From the NCBI RefSeq assembly GCF_002099425.1, contig NW_018343987.1, forward strand, positions 9,549,501 through 9,613,500: a stretch of DNA of 64,000 bases. Reading direction: 5' to 3'. How positions within the stretch are numbered: the stretch's first letter is position 1; each line of letters begins with the position of its first letter. The notes under the pieces are model-generated. The model saw nothing but the letters and a program-made list of their open reading frames with translations, was not told where the DNA came from and searched no databases. Below are positions 34,798 to 46,984 of the stretch, piece after piece. Origin of the DNA: Phascolarctos cinereus. Its lineage: Eukaryota; Chordata; Mammalia; Diprotodontia; Phascolarctidae. The translations under genes and the position numbers were made by a program.

Positions 34798-35109
34798 ATC
34801 AAGACAAATTCCCACACTGGCCATGTCCAAAAAATTGTCTCATTTTGCATCTTGAATCCATCACTTCTGTTAAGAGATAGGTAACATATTTCATCATCAC
34901 TCCATTGGAATTATGGTTGGTCACTGTGTTGATTGGAGTTCTTAAACTTTTCAAAGTTTTCAAAGCCTTTACAGTTTTGTTGTTATGTAAGGTGTTCTCT
35001 TAATTCTGTTCACTTCATTATTTCTCATGATATAATAATATTACATTGTCTTCATAGATCATAATTTGTCCAGACATTCCCTAATTAATGGGCACTCCCT
35101 TTTCCAGGT

Positions 35110-35383
35110 TATTGGAGAAGGGAAGGGAGGAAAGGAATAAGCATTTATTACATGCCTCCTATATGACAGACACTGCTATTATCTCATTTGATCCTCACAA
35201 CAACCCTGTGAGGTGGGTGCTATTATTTCCCCCCCTTTTCCACTTGAGAAAACTGAGGTACACAAAAGTAAAGTGACTTGGCCCAACATCTCACAGCTAG
35301 TAATTGTCTGAGGGCACATTTGAACTCAGGTCTTCTTGATTGCAGGCCCAGTGCTCTAACCACTGTACCCCCTAGTGCTTTTT
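35110..35383 (-). repeat. MIR/THER-type SINE
   Basis: 'aataagcatttattacatgc', 'atctcatttgatcctcacaa', 'cttgagaaaactgaggtaca', 'cagtgctctaaccactgtac'. Confidence 0.88.
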
Positions 35384-35551
35384 GTTGTGCTTTGTTGTTT
35401 TGGTTTTGTTTGGTTTGGTTTGGTTTGTTTTGAGGCAATTGGGGTTAAGTGACCTGCCTATGGTCACACAGCTGGCGTCTCAAGGCCAGATTTGAACTCA
35501 GGCCCTCCTGACTCAAGGACTAATGCCCTATGTACCACCTAGCTGCCTCCT
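35384..35551 (-). repeat. tRNA-derived SINE
   Basis: Reverse copy with TTTGG-rich tail complement. TSD CCTAGTGCTTTTT (35371-35383) and CCTAGTGCCTTTT (35552-35564). Confidence 0.9.
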
Positions 35552-35890
35552 CCTAGTGCCTTTTTACCATGACCAAAAAAAGGAAAAATCACATGTTTTT
35601 GTACACATAGATCTGTTTTCTCTTTCCTTGACCTTTTTTTGAGGTATAAGCCTCATTGTATCACTGGCTGAATTTTTTGGAATAGCATCAAAGTACTTTC
35701 CAGAATAGCTGGTCCAATTCACAGCTCTGTCAGCCCCTCCAGTATTCGTCATTTTCCTTTTTTGTCGTCTTTACCAATCTGATAGGTGTGAGATGGAACC
35801 TAAGAGAAGCATTTTTTCACATCATCATTGATAGCTTGGGTTTCTTCCTTTGAAAACTACTCATTCATATCCGTTGACATTTTATGAAAT

Positions 35891-36265
35891 GAGAAATGGC
35901 CTTTATCATAATCCCTTAGAATTTGGTGGTAGAACCCCACTTGTCCTGGTGACAAGGGACAGTGTTCATATGTGAGTGTTCTGACTTACCATCACTATGT
36001 ATCCAAGGGCAGGTTTGATCTGAACATCACTGAGGATGAAGAATAATCAGAAGTTTTTAATTGTGGATTTTATAGTATTAGAGTTTTAAGAAATGGTAGA
36101 AGACGTATTGATTTTTAGATTTTTTTCCTCTGAGACTAACTTGTTAGGACTCTTTCCTGTCCTCACTTTAAAAAAATGAATTCAATTGTCTTATTGTTAT
36201 TTTTTGGGAATAATTTAGCAGCTATATGTATTTTATGTATTGTAATCTTATTCCAAAATTAATAT
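35891..36265. other. Unique-looking intron sequence
   Basis: No feature recognised. Confidence 0.4.
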
Positions 36266-36269
36266 AATA

Positions 36270-37930
36270 TGCTAAATACTTTTTTAAAATTAAATTTTTA
36301 GTTTTTTTATCAGCAAATATTCAACTGCCTTCCCCCTCAATTAAGAGTGAAAAAAAATTATCACATCTGTTACACACATATGTATGTATATGTAGTTAAG
36401 CAAAATAAATTTCTGCATTGAACAAGTCATGTGTGTGTGTTTGTGTGTCTGTGTCTCTGCATCTGTATCTGTATCTTTATCTGTATCTGTGTTTCTGTCT
36501 GTCTGATTTTATATTCCACATCTTTCACTTCTCTCTCTGGAGCTGGGTAGCATATTTCATCATACTCCTGTAGAATTGTTGTTCATTATACTGTTCAGAG
36601 TTCCTAACTCTTTCAAAATTGTTGGTTTTTAGGCATATTTTGGCATTGTATAAATTGTTCTGCTTCTACTCACTTCATTCTGCATTAGTCTATTTAAGTG
36701 TTCCCAAGTTTCTCTGAGTCTTTCATTATTTCTTATAGTCCAATAGTATTTCACCACATTTATATACTATAGTTTGTTTAGCCACTCCCCAGTACATGAA
36801 CAGCCCTCAGATTTCCTATTCTTTGCCACCTCAAAAAGAGCTTTAAATATTTTTGTATATCCTTAGACTTTGTTTTACTTGGAACTAATCTGTCCTTTAC
36901 TATACCCTATCTCTAATTCCCCTTCTTTCTTTCTGTTCCATTTCCCTGTTGAGTAAAATGTATTTCTGTACTTAAATCTCTCTCTCTCTCACTCTCTCTC
37001 TTTGTTTTTATTCTTTCTTCCTTTAACCAATTCAGATGAGAGAGATGTTTAAGCATTGGCCTCTTCTCCTTGTATAGACATCTATTTGTACCCTGATTAT
37101 GTGATATAATTTTCCCTAAGCCGCTTTTCCCTATCCCTCTAATCTATTCTTCATCCCCTCCCTTTCCCTTCTTCGAGATCATCAAGACATAACCAAATCA
37201 CTCCCAGGCCTTCTGCCTAATTAGATGTCTTCTGTGGCCCCAATGATGATAGGGTTCAGTAAAGATGCATGTATCATCTCCCCATATTAGAATGCAAGCA
37301 GTTTATCCTTGCTTAGTCCCTTGTGATAGTTCATTCTTGTTTACCTTATTATGTTTTTCTTAACTCCTATGTTTGAACTTCAGACTTTTTACACAGCTTA
37401 GGTTTTTTTTCATCAGGAATGCCTGGAAGTCCTTATTTCATTAAAGATACAGTACCCCTACTCCCTACCCCTAGTAGGATTATACTCAGTCTGTTATTAT
37501 TGGTTGTAAGCCTATATGTTTTGCCTTCTGGAGTATCATATTCTAAGTTCTCCACTCCTGTTTAGTGGTGGCTAATAAATCATGTGTGATCCTGACTGTG
37601 GCTCCTTGTTACTTTATTATTATTATTATTTATTATTATTATTATTATTATTTAGAAGCTCTGGACTTTTCTGGATTTTGGGGAATTTAAAAAAATTTTA
37701 GCCTCTTTTTTCAGTAGATGACTAGGGTATTTCTTTTTCTACTTTGCTCAATGGTTCTAAGAGATCATGGGAGCTTTTTTCTTTTTTTATGAGCTGTTGA
37801 AATATGTCTAGGCTCTTTTTTGGGCATGGCTTTCAGGTAGTCCAATTCTTGTCTTATTTTGTTTTAATTTCTTGTTTAGAGAGGAAAGCTTTATTTTTCA
37901 TAATGGCTATTCCTTATAAGAATTGCAGCT
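36270..37930 (-). mobile_element. ORF1-only L1 derivative (HAL1-like), copy 2
   Basis: Same architecture as 30640-32760: L1 3' UTR, ORF2 tail in reverse (36540-36860: 'tctgcttctactcacttcat', 'agtttgtttagccactccc'), direct jump near 36870 to the ORF1-ORF2 spacer ('cctttaaccaattcagatga'), then ORF1 C-terminal part to about 37930. Lacks endonuclease and RT. It is shorter than copy 1 at the ORF1 side. Confidence 0.8.
37619..37656. repeat. (TTA)n microsatellite
   Basis: Interrupted TTA run of about 12 units. Confidence 0.9.
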
Positions 37931-37934
37931 GAGT

Positions 37935-38765
37935 GTTTCTAGGGATGCCCTGCTTTCTGCATGAACCTGGAAGAGAATGAGGGTTGAGTAAGACCGTAGA
38001 CACTAAATACTTTGAAATAGACATCATGGGAATGGTAGGGACTTGGTGAGGGCATTTGAGGGGTTGGAGGGAGTGCTCAGGCCATAGTTTCTTTCCTATA
38101 TTCTATAGGCAGGGAGAGAATCCAGGAAGGCGGTCTCTTTCTAGATTCATCTGGCAGTGGGGAGGTGGAGGTGGCAGGGGTAGGGTAGGGGATGGGGTTA
38201 GCAATTGTCCACACATTTCCTGATTAGAAGTGCTGGTATCCACGTGAAGGCTTTGGTCAGAGTTTCTGTTCCTGTGATCTAGTAGGTTAAGGTCCAGGAA
38301 GACCAGCCTCTTGTTCATCTGGATTTCAGCAGTCACTTCAGATTCCAAGTGTTAAGGTAGGGTGAGATACAGTTGAATATTATATACTTTGAAGCAGATG
38401 TTGTGGGGACATCACAATGAGCCCATTGTCTAATTAGGCAGCAGCCATTGACTTTTATGGGCATTTGCTAACTCCATCAATTCTGAGCCTCTGGTTGAGG
38501 AGATAATTGGACAGTGCCTTTGGCCCAAGGTTTATGTTCTCTTCCCCTGGCCCTTCTGTTGCCAGAGGTGGGGCCTGTTCCACAAATGACACACTGAATT
38601 GTCCCCAGAGGACCAATAGCATGTCCTCTGTATCTTCCAGGTAGAGCAGTTTATGCTCTGCCAACAGGTCCATTTTGCTTGTAGGATCTTCCCAAAGACA
38701 CTAAGTTTATGCTCATTGAGGGGCTAATAGAGGCGGTATCCAGTGGGCCCGGACCCTCTGCCTCC
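37935..38765. other. Unassigned 0.8-kb segment between L1 pieces
   Basis: GC-richer than its surroundings. It contains diverged internal repeats: 'tccaggaag' with 'ttcatctgg' at about 38123-38153 and again at about 38294-38322, and 'tactttgaa' with 'at(c/g)(a/t)tg' at about 38008 and 38386. Two short open frames on the minus strand (38348-38103, 38673-38455) resemble no protein I know. Could be L1 promoter repeats, an old LTR or host sequence. Confidence 0.4.
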
Positions 38766-38769
38766 CTGT

Positions 38770-40420
38770 GCCCCTCCTGATTGTAGATAGCTTTGATTTC
38801 TTCTGAAAACTGCCTATTCATATCCCTTGACCACTTATCAATTGGAGAATGGTTCTTATTTTTAAATTTTAAATTTGACTCAGTTCCCTACATCTTTGAG
38901 AAATGAGGCCTTTATCAGAGAAACTAGGTGTAAAAATTTTTGATAATACTTCATTGTCTGTGATGCCTTATAGCAAAATGTAGTTTCCTTTTTTTTGAAT
39001 TCAATCCATTTTTGCTTTTGTTTTATCTGAGATCATCATGTTGGCTACCCTTGCCTTAGTTCAATTATTCTTAAAGTTTTTATCCCGATCTATTTTTTAG
39101 GCAATTTGTTTTGGCTATTTGGCATTTTCTTCTAGTTTATAGTCTTTTGACTTGTTTTTTGATACTTCTTTTTGTCTTATGGAATCAAGAGCTTGATTCA
39201 GATTTTCAGGGAGTTGGCTGCTATACCTTTTGTGATGAGCTGTTATTTCCTTTCCAGTTCTTTCTTCCATAGCTCTCATTTCTTTTCCAATTTTTAATTC
39301 TATAGCATCCATATAATTTATTAAAATTTAAAAAAAAATCTTTTTTAAACTCTTGCTTCATCTCTTCCAAGGATTCTAGTTAAATTTGTGTTCAAGTTGT
39401 ATTTTCTTTGAGGCTTTGCTTGTAGGTGTTTTGTCTTCTAGTTTTGTATCTTAAGTGTCCCTTTTACCACAATAGCTTCTTTGTGTGCTCATTCTTTATC
39501 CTACTTCCTGACTTAAGACTTGGTGTTAGGGCTACTAGCCTCTTTGCACTTTTGGAGGGAATGGGAGGGAATGTCTGGATTTGTCCTTCTACTGCTTTCT
39601 TGACACATTGAGTGTTGTGTTATTCCAGGATCCCACTGGCAGCTCAGGTTCTGGATCTGCAAGCTTTCAGTATTTTCAAAGTGGTCAGATTCAGGGCAAA
39701 GTCTGGTCATTGCCACCTTGATCTGAGCTCTGCAAGTTCCTGAGCTGCATTTGTGTCTAAGCAATAATAAACTGCTACAGGACTCAGCCCCAGCTAGAAA
39801 GATCTGCTGGTTCAGAGGGACAGAATTGTAGGCTTCCCTTTAATCTAGTATTCTTGCCCTCTGTGTTCTTCTATGTGCTTCTGGTTGAGTTAGAAGTTGA
39901 AACTGAGATCCCACTGCGCTCCTGGGATCAAAGCCACACAGCTGTTTCTTGCTTCTGAATGTGCTTCTTGCTGAATGTACAGGGTAGATGAGTCTTCTCA
40001 TCTTGTACTGCCACCCCGGGTTCCTTCCTTCCTCGATCTGTGACTTGAGAGTGAGTGACAGAGTGCCATGTGTTCACCTATTTCTGCCCCCTACAAAGGT
40101 TTGGCCTTATTTGTGTTGAATCTAGGATCTCCTCTTGTCCTGGTGCACAGCATCTCCCTCCCGATTGACTCCATCCCACTGACCCTGCCAGGGCTAGCAT
40201 TTCTGACCATATTCCATTACCGGTGTGTGTCCACAGACCTCTTTGGCCATCTCCTTATGTTGACCTGGGCTGGAAAAATGACTCACTCTGATGTTTTATT
40301 GGATTTTTGCATAAGGATTCGATCTGGTGTATTTTCTAGATCTGTTTGGCGCAGTGGAGGGTAAGGGAGTGGGAGCTCACTGTATTCTTAATGCCACTAT
40401 ACCATCTTAGCTCTGCCACT
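38770..40420 (-). mobile_element. L1 minus strand: ORF2 scrap, ORF1 start and 5' UTR
   Basis: 38770-39000 is ORF2 in reverse ('ttgaccacttatcaattgga'). 39100-39315 encodes L1 ORF1 N-terminal-side residues (MDAIELKIGKEMRAMEER, then ENLNQALDSIRQKEVSKNKS). 39320-40420 is the 5' UTR, ending in a motif whose complement is GGCAGAGCTAAGATGG, like the AAGATGG start of other L1s here. The 5' end is about 90 bp upstream of the SIK3 exon at 40510. Confidence 0.82.
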
Positions 40421-40422
40421 AA

Positions 40423-40860
<438 letters not shown>

Positions 40861-40879
40861 ATTACTGAATATTGGCTTC

Positions 40880-40985
40880 TTTTTGTTGTTCAGTTGTTTT
40901 TCAGGCATGTCTGACTCTCTGTGACCCCCTTTGGGGTTTTCTGTGCAAAGATGGTGGAGTGGTTTGCCATTTCCTTCTCCAGGCA
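40880..40985 (-). repeat. MAR1 CORE-SINE fragment
   Basis: 'ctgactctctgtgaccccct', 'gagtggtttgccatttcctt'. Confidence 0.85.
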
Positions 40986-40999
40986 TTTGCTTCTACTTA

Positions 41000-41580
41000 G
41001 CCTTAAAAATCTGAGTTTGGCCCTACACAAAATTTTAAAGTAGGCAGCTCAGTGCAGACATAGAACAATCCTCTAACTGCTTCTCCCACTCCCCAGCCCT
41101 GCTCCCGCTTCTTAGTGTCCCCCTCAGTAACATGCTTTCCTTGGTCTTCAGCCTATCTGGGTCTTTCCTAACCGTTCTGTAAGTGTTTAGACTTGTATTT
41201 CATTCTTAATTTGGTTTTCCCCTCACAGCAAGGATTTTATAATTGCTCAGAATTTTATGAAAACTTAGACTTCTTATTTTGGCCAAATAATACCTTGAGA
41301 TTCTGTAAAAAGTCAGAGATCTTGTGAATTCAGCATTGTGTGTTGGTGATTGTTTTATTTTGTTGCTTAGCTTCCTGTGTGTGTACCTAACCTTTGAATC
41401 TCAAAGTTGGCCTGAACCTCAGAGGCCCTCTAGTTTAATTGTACCTGAACAGGAGTCTAATGATACTTAGACATTCAGTATTTACAAGGAGCTTTCTGCC
41501 TCCCGGTGTAGACCATATCACTGCTAACTCAAATTATAAGGAAGCTTCTATTTATATCATGACAAAATCTTAATTTATGC
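41000..41580. other. Intron, mostly unique
   Basis: A weak MIR-like scrap may lie near 41395-41540 ('tctcaaagttggcctgaacc'). Nothing else recognised. Confidence 0.4.
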
Positions 41581-42059
41581 AATTTTCATTTTTTTTGTTC
41601 TCACTTCCACCTTGTGAGGCCAAGATTGGTCATTAAAATGAAGCAGTCATTGGCTACTTTTCGGTGTTATTTATCTTTACATTTGTTTTAATATAGTGTA
41701 TATTCTCTCTTGTTTACTTTATTCTGCATCATTTCTCATATATTGTCTTAGAAACTCCCATCCTTTTGTTTTTAATACATTTTATTCTTATTGTTTGTTT
41801 TTTACATCACTAGAATTTCTCACAGTTCTGTTCCCTCTACTCTACTCCAGTGAATCATCCCATATGACAAATAATATTTTTTTAGAGAAAACAACAAAAA
41901 AAGGAAGAAACAAAAAAAAAATAGCAAACCCAACCAATACGTTGAAAGGGTCTGAAAATGTATCTAGTATATGACGACTGTGGACATTCGCTTCTGTAAA
42001 GGAGTGTGTGTGTGGGGGTATCTTTGTTATTTTAATTTTTTTCTGAAATTGGATCTTCC

Positions 42060-42290
42060 TATCAGGCCTAGACTCAGACATGGGCCCTTTCCCAGTGAAT
42101 GCAGTGGAATCTTTGACCTGTTTTGTTTCTGACCTAGCCAGCTTGGTGACACCTTCTCAGGGGCTTACCGTATTACTGACAGTACAGACATTCAGCTTTA
42201 TCTCTAAAAAAATTCTCAACTCCCAAGTTCAAAAACTCCTCCAGCCTCATTCTCTTGAGTAGCAGGGATTACTGGCATGTGCCATCACTC
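42060..42290 (-). pseudogene. RN7SL pseudogene: 7SL (SRP) RNA retropseudogene
   Basis: Read on the minus strand it follows 7SL RNA almost end to end: 'gccagtaatccctgctactc' (7SL gcctgtagtcccagctactc), 'gagaatgaggctggagga' (gggaggctgaggctggagga), 'aatgtctgtact' (ggtgtccgcact), 'cagaaacaaaacaggtcaaa' (cggaaacggagcaggtcaaa), 'ccactgcattcactggg' (ccactgcactccagcctggg). About 45 nt before the last block are missing. It lacks a pol III terminator context and is clearly decayed. It lies inside L1 sequence, consistent with L1-driven insertion. Not Alu: marsupials have none, and the 7SL S domain is present. Confidence 0.82.
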
Positions 42291-42479
42291 TTAATGTATG
42301 GACATTGTAGTAACTTTATTTACATAATTCTAAATTGCTTGCCGAAATAGTTCCATTGACTCACAGCTCCACCAAAAATGCACTAGTGTGCCTCCAGGAT
42401 TGATTATTTACAACTTTTGTCACCTTTGCCTATTTGCTAGGTGTAGGGTAAAACCTTACAAAGCCATAGTAGTAATTAT

Positions 42480-42735
42480 GATAATAATAATAATATCTAA
42501 CATTTGCATGGCACTTCCTTTGTGCCAGGCACCATAATAAGCAATTTACAAATATCTCATTTGAGTCTCATGGCAACCCTTGGAGACTGGAGCTGTTGTT
42601 CCACCCCCAATTTTACACTTGAGGAAACTGAAGCATATGGAAGTTGAGTCACACAACTGGAAGTAGCTAAGACTGTATTTTAATTCAGAGCTTCTTAATT
42701 TCAGGTATGGTGCTGTATCCACTGTGCATTATTAG
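42480..42735 (-). repeat. MIR/THER-type SINE
   Basis: 'cacttcctttgtgccaggca', 'cacttgaggaaactgaagc', 'ggtgctgtatccactgtgc'. Confidence 0.85.
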
Positions 42736-42826
42736 TTATTTGGAGGAGGTTTTCCAAATGGTTGTTAATAGTTTGCCATTTTGAGAACTATTATATCCTT
42801 TGACCACTTCTCTGTTGTAGAATGGC

Positions 42827-42942
<116 letters not shown>

Positions 42943-43575
42943 GTCTATATATCTTGGATACCTTGGATTATCTGAGAAATTTAATAAAAAGATTTTTTCC
43001 CCTTTTGATCACTTTCCTTCTTATCCTGGATGCATTAAAATTTTGTTTATGCAGAAGCTTTTCAGTTTCATATAGTCAGTTATCTGTTTTATCTTTTGTG
43101 ATCAACTCTCTCCTTTTGTTACTCATACCCATACCTATGAAATTATAAAGAAAATCTTGTCAAATAGACTGCAGCTGTTTATACAAGAAAGTATACATTA
43201 TGAAAAAGTTGGATCCCTGATCCAGTGATGGGGATAGTTCAACATTAGGAAAACAATCAGTATAATTAATAGTATTAAAAATAAACATCCAAGACCACAT
43301 GATTATTTCAATATGTGCAGAAAAAGGCTTTCACAAAATACAACTCTACTTTATGCCAAAAACCCTACAAAGTATATGCTTGATAAAATTTTTTTTAAAA
43401 AGCCAAAACATTGAAACATCTAAAACCAAAAGCAAGCATCATATTCAATGGGGATAAATTAGAATTTCCCCCAATAATAAGGAAGTAAAGCAGGCATTAT
43501 TAAAGTAATTAAATCGCTTTAATTAAAAATTAGTTTAGAAAAGAAGCAGATCATATACTTATGTAGGAGGTATAT

Positions 43576-44482
43576 ATATATATATATTTTTTTTTTGCAT
43601 ACCCTTGCAATACTTTATTTCACTTAATATCCATAAACATGTAGCTTGTGTTTTTGATTGTCTCTCAGTGTAGAAACTACTTCTACTTAAATAAATTAGC
43701 ACCTTACCTGTAACTTAGATTCCTGCAGAGGTGCCTGGTTGCACTGAGAGGTTAGGTGACTTTTCCATGGCCAGAAATAGTATGTGACAGAAGTAGGACT
43801 AAATAGTAGATATACTTTTTTAAACATTGTTTTCTTCTAAAATTTTGAGTTTCAAATACTCTCTTTCCTTTCCACCCCTACCCCACTCATGGAATTAAGC
43901 AATATCATATCAATTATATATGTGAAATTATATAAAACATATTTCCATGTTAGCCATATTCTTAAAAAAAAGCAAGAAAAATAAAGAGAGAAAATTATAC
44001 TTCAGTCTGCATTCAAAGTTCATCAGTTCTCTCTAGAGGTGGATGACATTTTTTATCATGGGCCTTTTGGAATTGTCTTGGATCATTGTATTGATCGGAG
44101 TAGCTAAGCCTTTCACAGTTCATCATCATTACAAGGTCACTATTACTGTGCACAGTAATCTCCTGATTCTTCTGACTTTACTTTGCATCAGTTCATATGG
44201 GTCTTGCCATGTTTTTCTGAAACTGTACCCCGTGTCATTTCCCATAGAACGATAGCACCTCATCACAAACACATGCCACAACTTGTTTAATCATTCCCCA
44301 GTTGATGAGCATCCCCTCGATTTCCAACTATTTGCCACCATGAAAAGCTGCTATAAATATATTTATACATAAAGGGACTTTTCCTTTTCCTTGATTTCTT
44401 TGGGATATGGACCTCATAGTAGTATTCCTGGGTCAGAGGATATGCAGTTTTATAGTTCTTTGGGCCTAATTCCAAATTGTTC
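43576..44482 (-). mobile_element. L1 insertion with a probable 3' transduction
   Basis: Exact 12-bp duplication TAGGAGGTATAT at 43564-43575 and 44483-44494. In its own direction: 5'-truncated L1 (44482 to about 43815; ORF2 tail and 3' UTR), then about 218 bp of non-L1 sequence (43814-43597) holding a MIR scrap, then AATAAA (complement of 43614-43619), 17 nt, and a run of about 12 A (43596-43585). That is the structure left when an L1 transcript reads past its own weak poly(A) site and uses one downstream. Confidence 0.78.
43795..44482 (-). mobile_element. L1 body of the transducing insertion
   Basis: 'ccactcatggaattaagcaa', 'gcattcaaagttcatcagtt', 'gattcttctgactttacttt', 'cccagttgatgagcatcccc': standard reverse L1 3' end. 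Conceptual part of the element at 43576-44482. Confidence 0.8.
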
Positions 44483-45265
44483 TAGGAGGTATATTCTTAA
44501 CTAAATGGGGAATAAAAGCAATTAGCAAAGATAAAATATGTAACATTGATTACATGAAACTGAGTAGCTTTAACAGAAACAAAATTGATGTATCTATATA
44601 AGAAGCAAAGTGATTAAATGAGGAAAAAATCTTTGCATCACATTTCTCAGATAAATGCTGAGTATACAAGATAAATAGAACAGATATATACATTTATAGA
44701 TGTATGTATGTATGTATATGTAATACACATATACACACATATGGCTGGGTCTTAGTTGATGTTTAATATTAAAATCATATTTATTTTGAATATATAAATA
44801 TAAAGATGCATGCACACATATGTATGTATATGTACATGCATATATACATATCACAAGCCTTTCTTATTCCCTAGTAGAAAAATGGTCAGGCAGTATGAAC
44901 AAATCGTTCACAAATGATTGATAATCCATAAACAGAAGAATACTTCAAGTCATTAATAAGAAGGGAAATGCAAAGAAAAACAACCTCATACCCAGCAAAT
45001 TGACACAGATGACACAAGATGGGAATAGTCCATGTTTGAGGCATTGCAGAAAGGTAGTGTGTTTTTGGTGTAGCTATGAATCAGTATTACTATTTTGGAC
45101 AGCAATTTAGAATTATGGAAATAAAGTGACTAAATTGCCCATACCCTTTGATGTAGAGATTATACTGCTAGGCTTGTACCCTGAGGAGGTCATTAATAAC
45201 AAGAAAGTCACATTCACCAAAATGTTTATAGCAGCATTTTTTTGTGGTAGCAAAGAAATGAATGG

Positions 45266-45410
45266 GGCAGCTAGGTGGTGCAGTAGATAGAGCACCAGCC
45301 CTGGAGTAAGGAGGACCTGAGTTCAAATGTGGCCTCAGACCAAACACTTGGCACTTACTAGCTGTGTGACCCTGGACAAGTCACTCAACCCCAATTGCCT
45401 CAAAAAAAAG
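45266..45410 (+). repeat. tRNA-derived SINE
   Basis: Full-length SINE1/WSINE1-type copy inserted in L1. Exact TSD AAAGAAATGAATGG at 45252-45265 and 45411-45424. Confidence 0.95.
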
Positions 45411-46222
45411 AAAAGAAATGAATGGATACAAAGTAGATGCATATCAATTGCAGAATGTCTAAGCAAATGGTGGCACATGAATGTAACAGAATATTACTAT
45501 TCTTTAAAGAGTAAGAACCATGATGAATACAGAGAAGCATGGTGAAATTTACATGATCTGATACAGAATGTAGTACCAAGGAAATAACATGTGCAATGAC
45601 TACAACAATGTAAATAGAAAGAACAACCACAAAACATTCAGAAGTTAATGTGGCAAAATGATAAAGAACAAGCATGGGCACAAAGAAGAGAAACAAGAAG
45701 ATAGCTTCTTCCCCTCTTTGCAGAAGTAGACTGTCCACAGTTCAGACTCTTTTAATGTATTGATTGGGTTTGTGAATTTTTTTTTTTTGGTCTCCTTTTG
45801 TTTTCTTTAAAAATATATTATTTGTTATACGGGATGACTCACAGTAGAATAGAGGGAGCAAAACTGGGAGCAATTTTGATATTGGAAAAAACAAGATATC
45901 GATTTTAAAATAATTAGAAAAGTGTATCATATACCTTTCACAGCTCTAGGTAGGAGATTTGATCCTGTGCTTTTCTTAATTCCTCATATTTTCCCTTTCT
46001 TACAGTGCAGTGATGTTCCATTTGAATATCATTCATATACTATGTGTATTTTTTATTCAGCCATTTCCTAATTGAAGTCTCTCTACTACTCCTGCTATTT
46101 TGTGCACCGCGTGCCCCCCCCAATTTTCTTTTTTTAACAGTAGGGAGAATTTCATAGTGATTTGCAAAGAGGGTATGTTGTTTGTCACTCCCCTGACTCT
46201 TTAAGCTGGGCTGTTCATGATC

Positions 46223-46385
46223 GGTTCAGTCAGTCACTTTTCAGTTGTGTCTGACTCTCCGTAATCCCATTGGGGTTTTCTTGGCAAAGGTACTGGAGTG
46301 CTTTGCCATGTTCTTCTCCAGCTCATTTTACAAGATGAGGAAACTGAAGCAAACGTTGTTAAATGACTTGCCCAGGGTCATTAGG
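46223..46385 (-). repeat. MAR1 CORE-SINE fragment
   Basis: 'ttcagttgtgtctgactctc', 'ggtactggagtgctttgcca', 'aaatgacttgcccagggtca'. Confidence 0.87.
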
Positions 46386-46574
46386 AGGGCTCTTTGACAG
46401 GGCCTTTTGGAACCTCTCAAACTGCCCTCCATAACGATAATGTTATTGTTTCCCCATAGGAAGATGGTATACCTTTACTTTACCTTCTAGGTCACACTGC
46501 AAGTAACAGAGCCAAAATAAAATGCTGTCTTATCAGTACAAATCTAGTACTCTTTCTGCTACAGTGTGTTGCTT

Positions 46575-46735
46575 CTCCTGGGTTCAGATACTAGCTTTGT
46601 TACTTATTAGACATACCATGTTAGGAAATTCCTTAACCTCTCTACAATTCATTTTCCTCATTTTTAAAATATAAAGATTATGCTAGATAACCACTAAGTT
46701 TTCTTTCAGCTCTAAAATTCTGTGACTCTGTGTCA
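46575..46735 (+). repeat. MIR SINE
   Basis: 'aattccttaacctctctaca', 'tttttaaaatataaagatta', 'agctctaaaattctgtgact' in MIR order. Confidence 0.72.
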
Positions 46736-46984
46736 TTGTCTTAATGACAAGCGATATTATCAGCTTTCTTCCTCTAGGTATTTATTTTAATCTTTATTTT
46801 AACAATTGGTGTTCTGGATACAGCACTACCGCAACTCAATTTAATAACTCTAATGGCAGGAATTTCAGACCATGTATAAGTGGGAGGACAGGATGTGATC
46901 ATTGGCTTGCAGAAGGCATTTTTGAAACCTCTGACAGTGCATTGTATAGGCAAATATATATTCTGTCCGAATAGGGAGCTTTTT

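Larger units (their letters stand above)
34665..35890 (-). mobile_element. L1 3' end, split by two SINEs
   Basis: 34665-35104 and 35552-35890 together give L1 3' UTR and the end of ORF2 in reverse ('gacaaattcccacactggcc', 'cagaatagctggtccaattc', 'ccaatctgataggtgtgaga'). The gap holds a MIR and a tRNA-SINE. Confidence 0.8.
43140..45930 (+). mobile_element. L1 plus strand, ORF2 RT to 3' end, nested
   Basis: Old sense L1. 43150-43500 is ORF2 RT sequence (KAFHKIQLYFMPKTLQS-like; 'atattcaatggggataaa' = IIFNGDKLE-like). It resumes at 44495 (ISKDKICNIDYMKLSSFN) and continues through the ORF2 C-terminus ('ggcacatgaatgtaacagaa') to a 3' end near 45930. Interrupted by an L1 insertion (43576-44482) and a tRNA-SINE (45266-45410). 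Frames are broken throughout, and part of ORF2 between the two pieces is missing. Confidence 0.8.

Noticed and set aside
38103-38673. Two minus-strand open frames, possible processed pseudogene
   Set aside because: No protein family recognised, separated by stops, and the block has internal repeats; left as unassigned.
42080-42262. Short open frame
   Set aside because: It lies in the 7SL RNA pseudogene on the opposite strand.
45266-45410. tRNA gene
   Set aside because: A- and B-box-like sequences belong to a tRNA-derived SINE with A-rich tail and TSD, not to a foldable tRNA.
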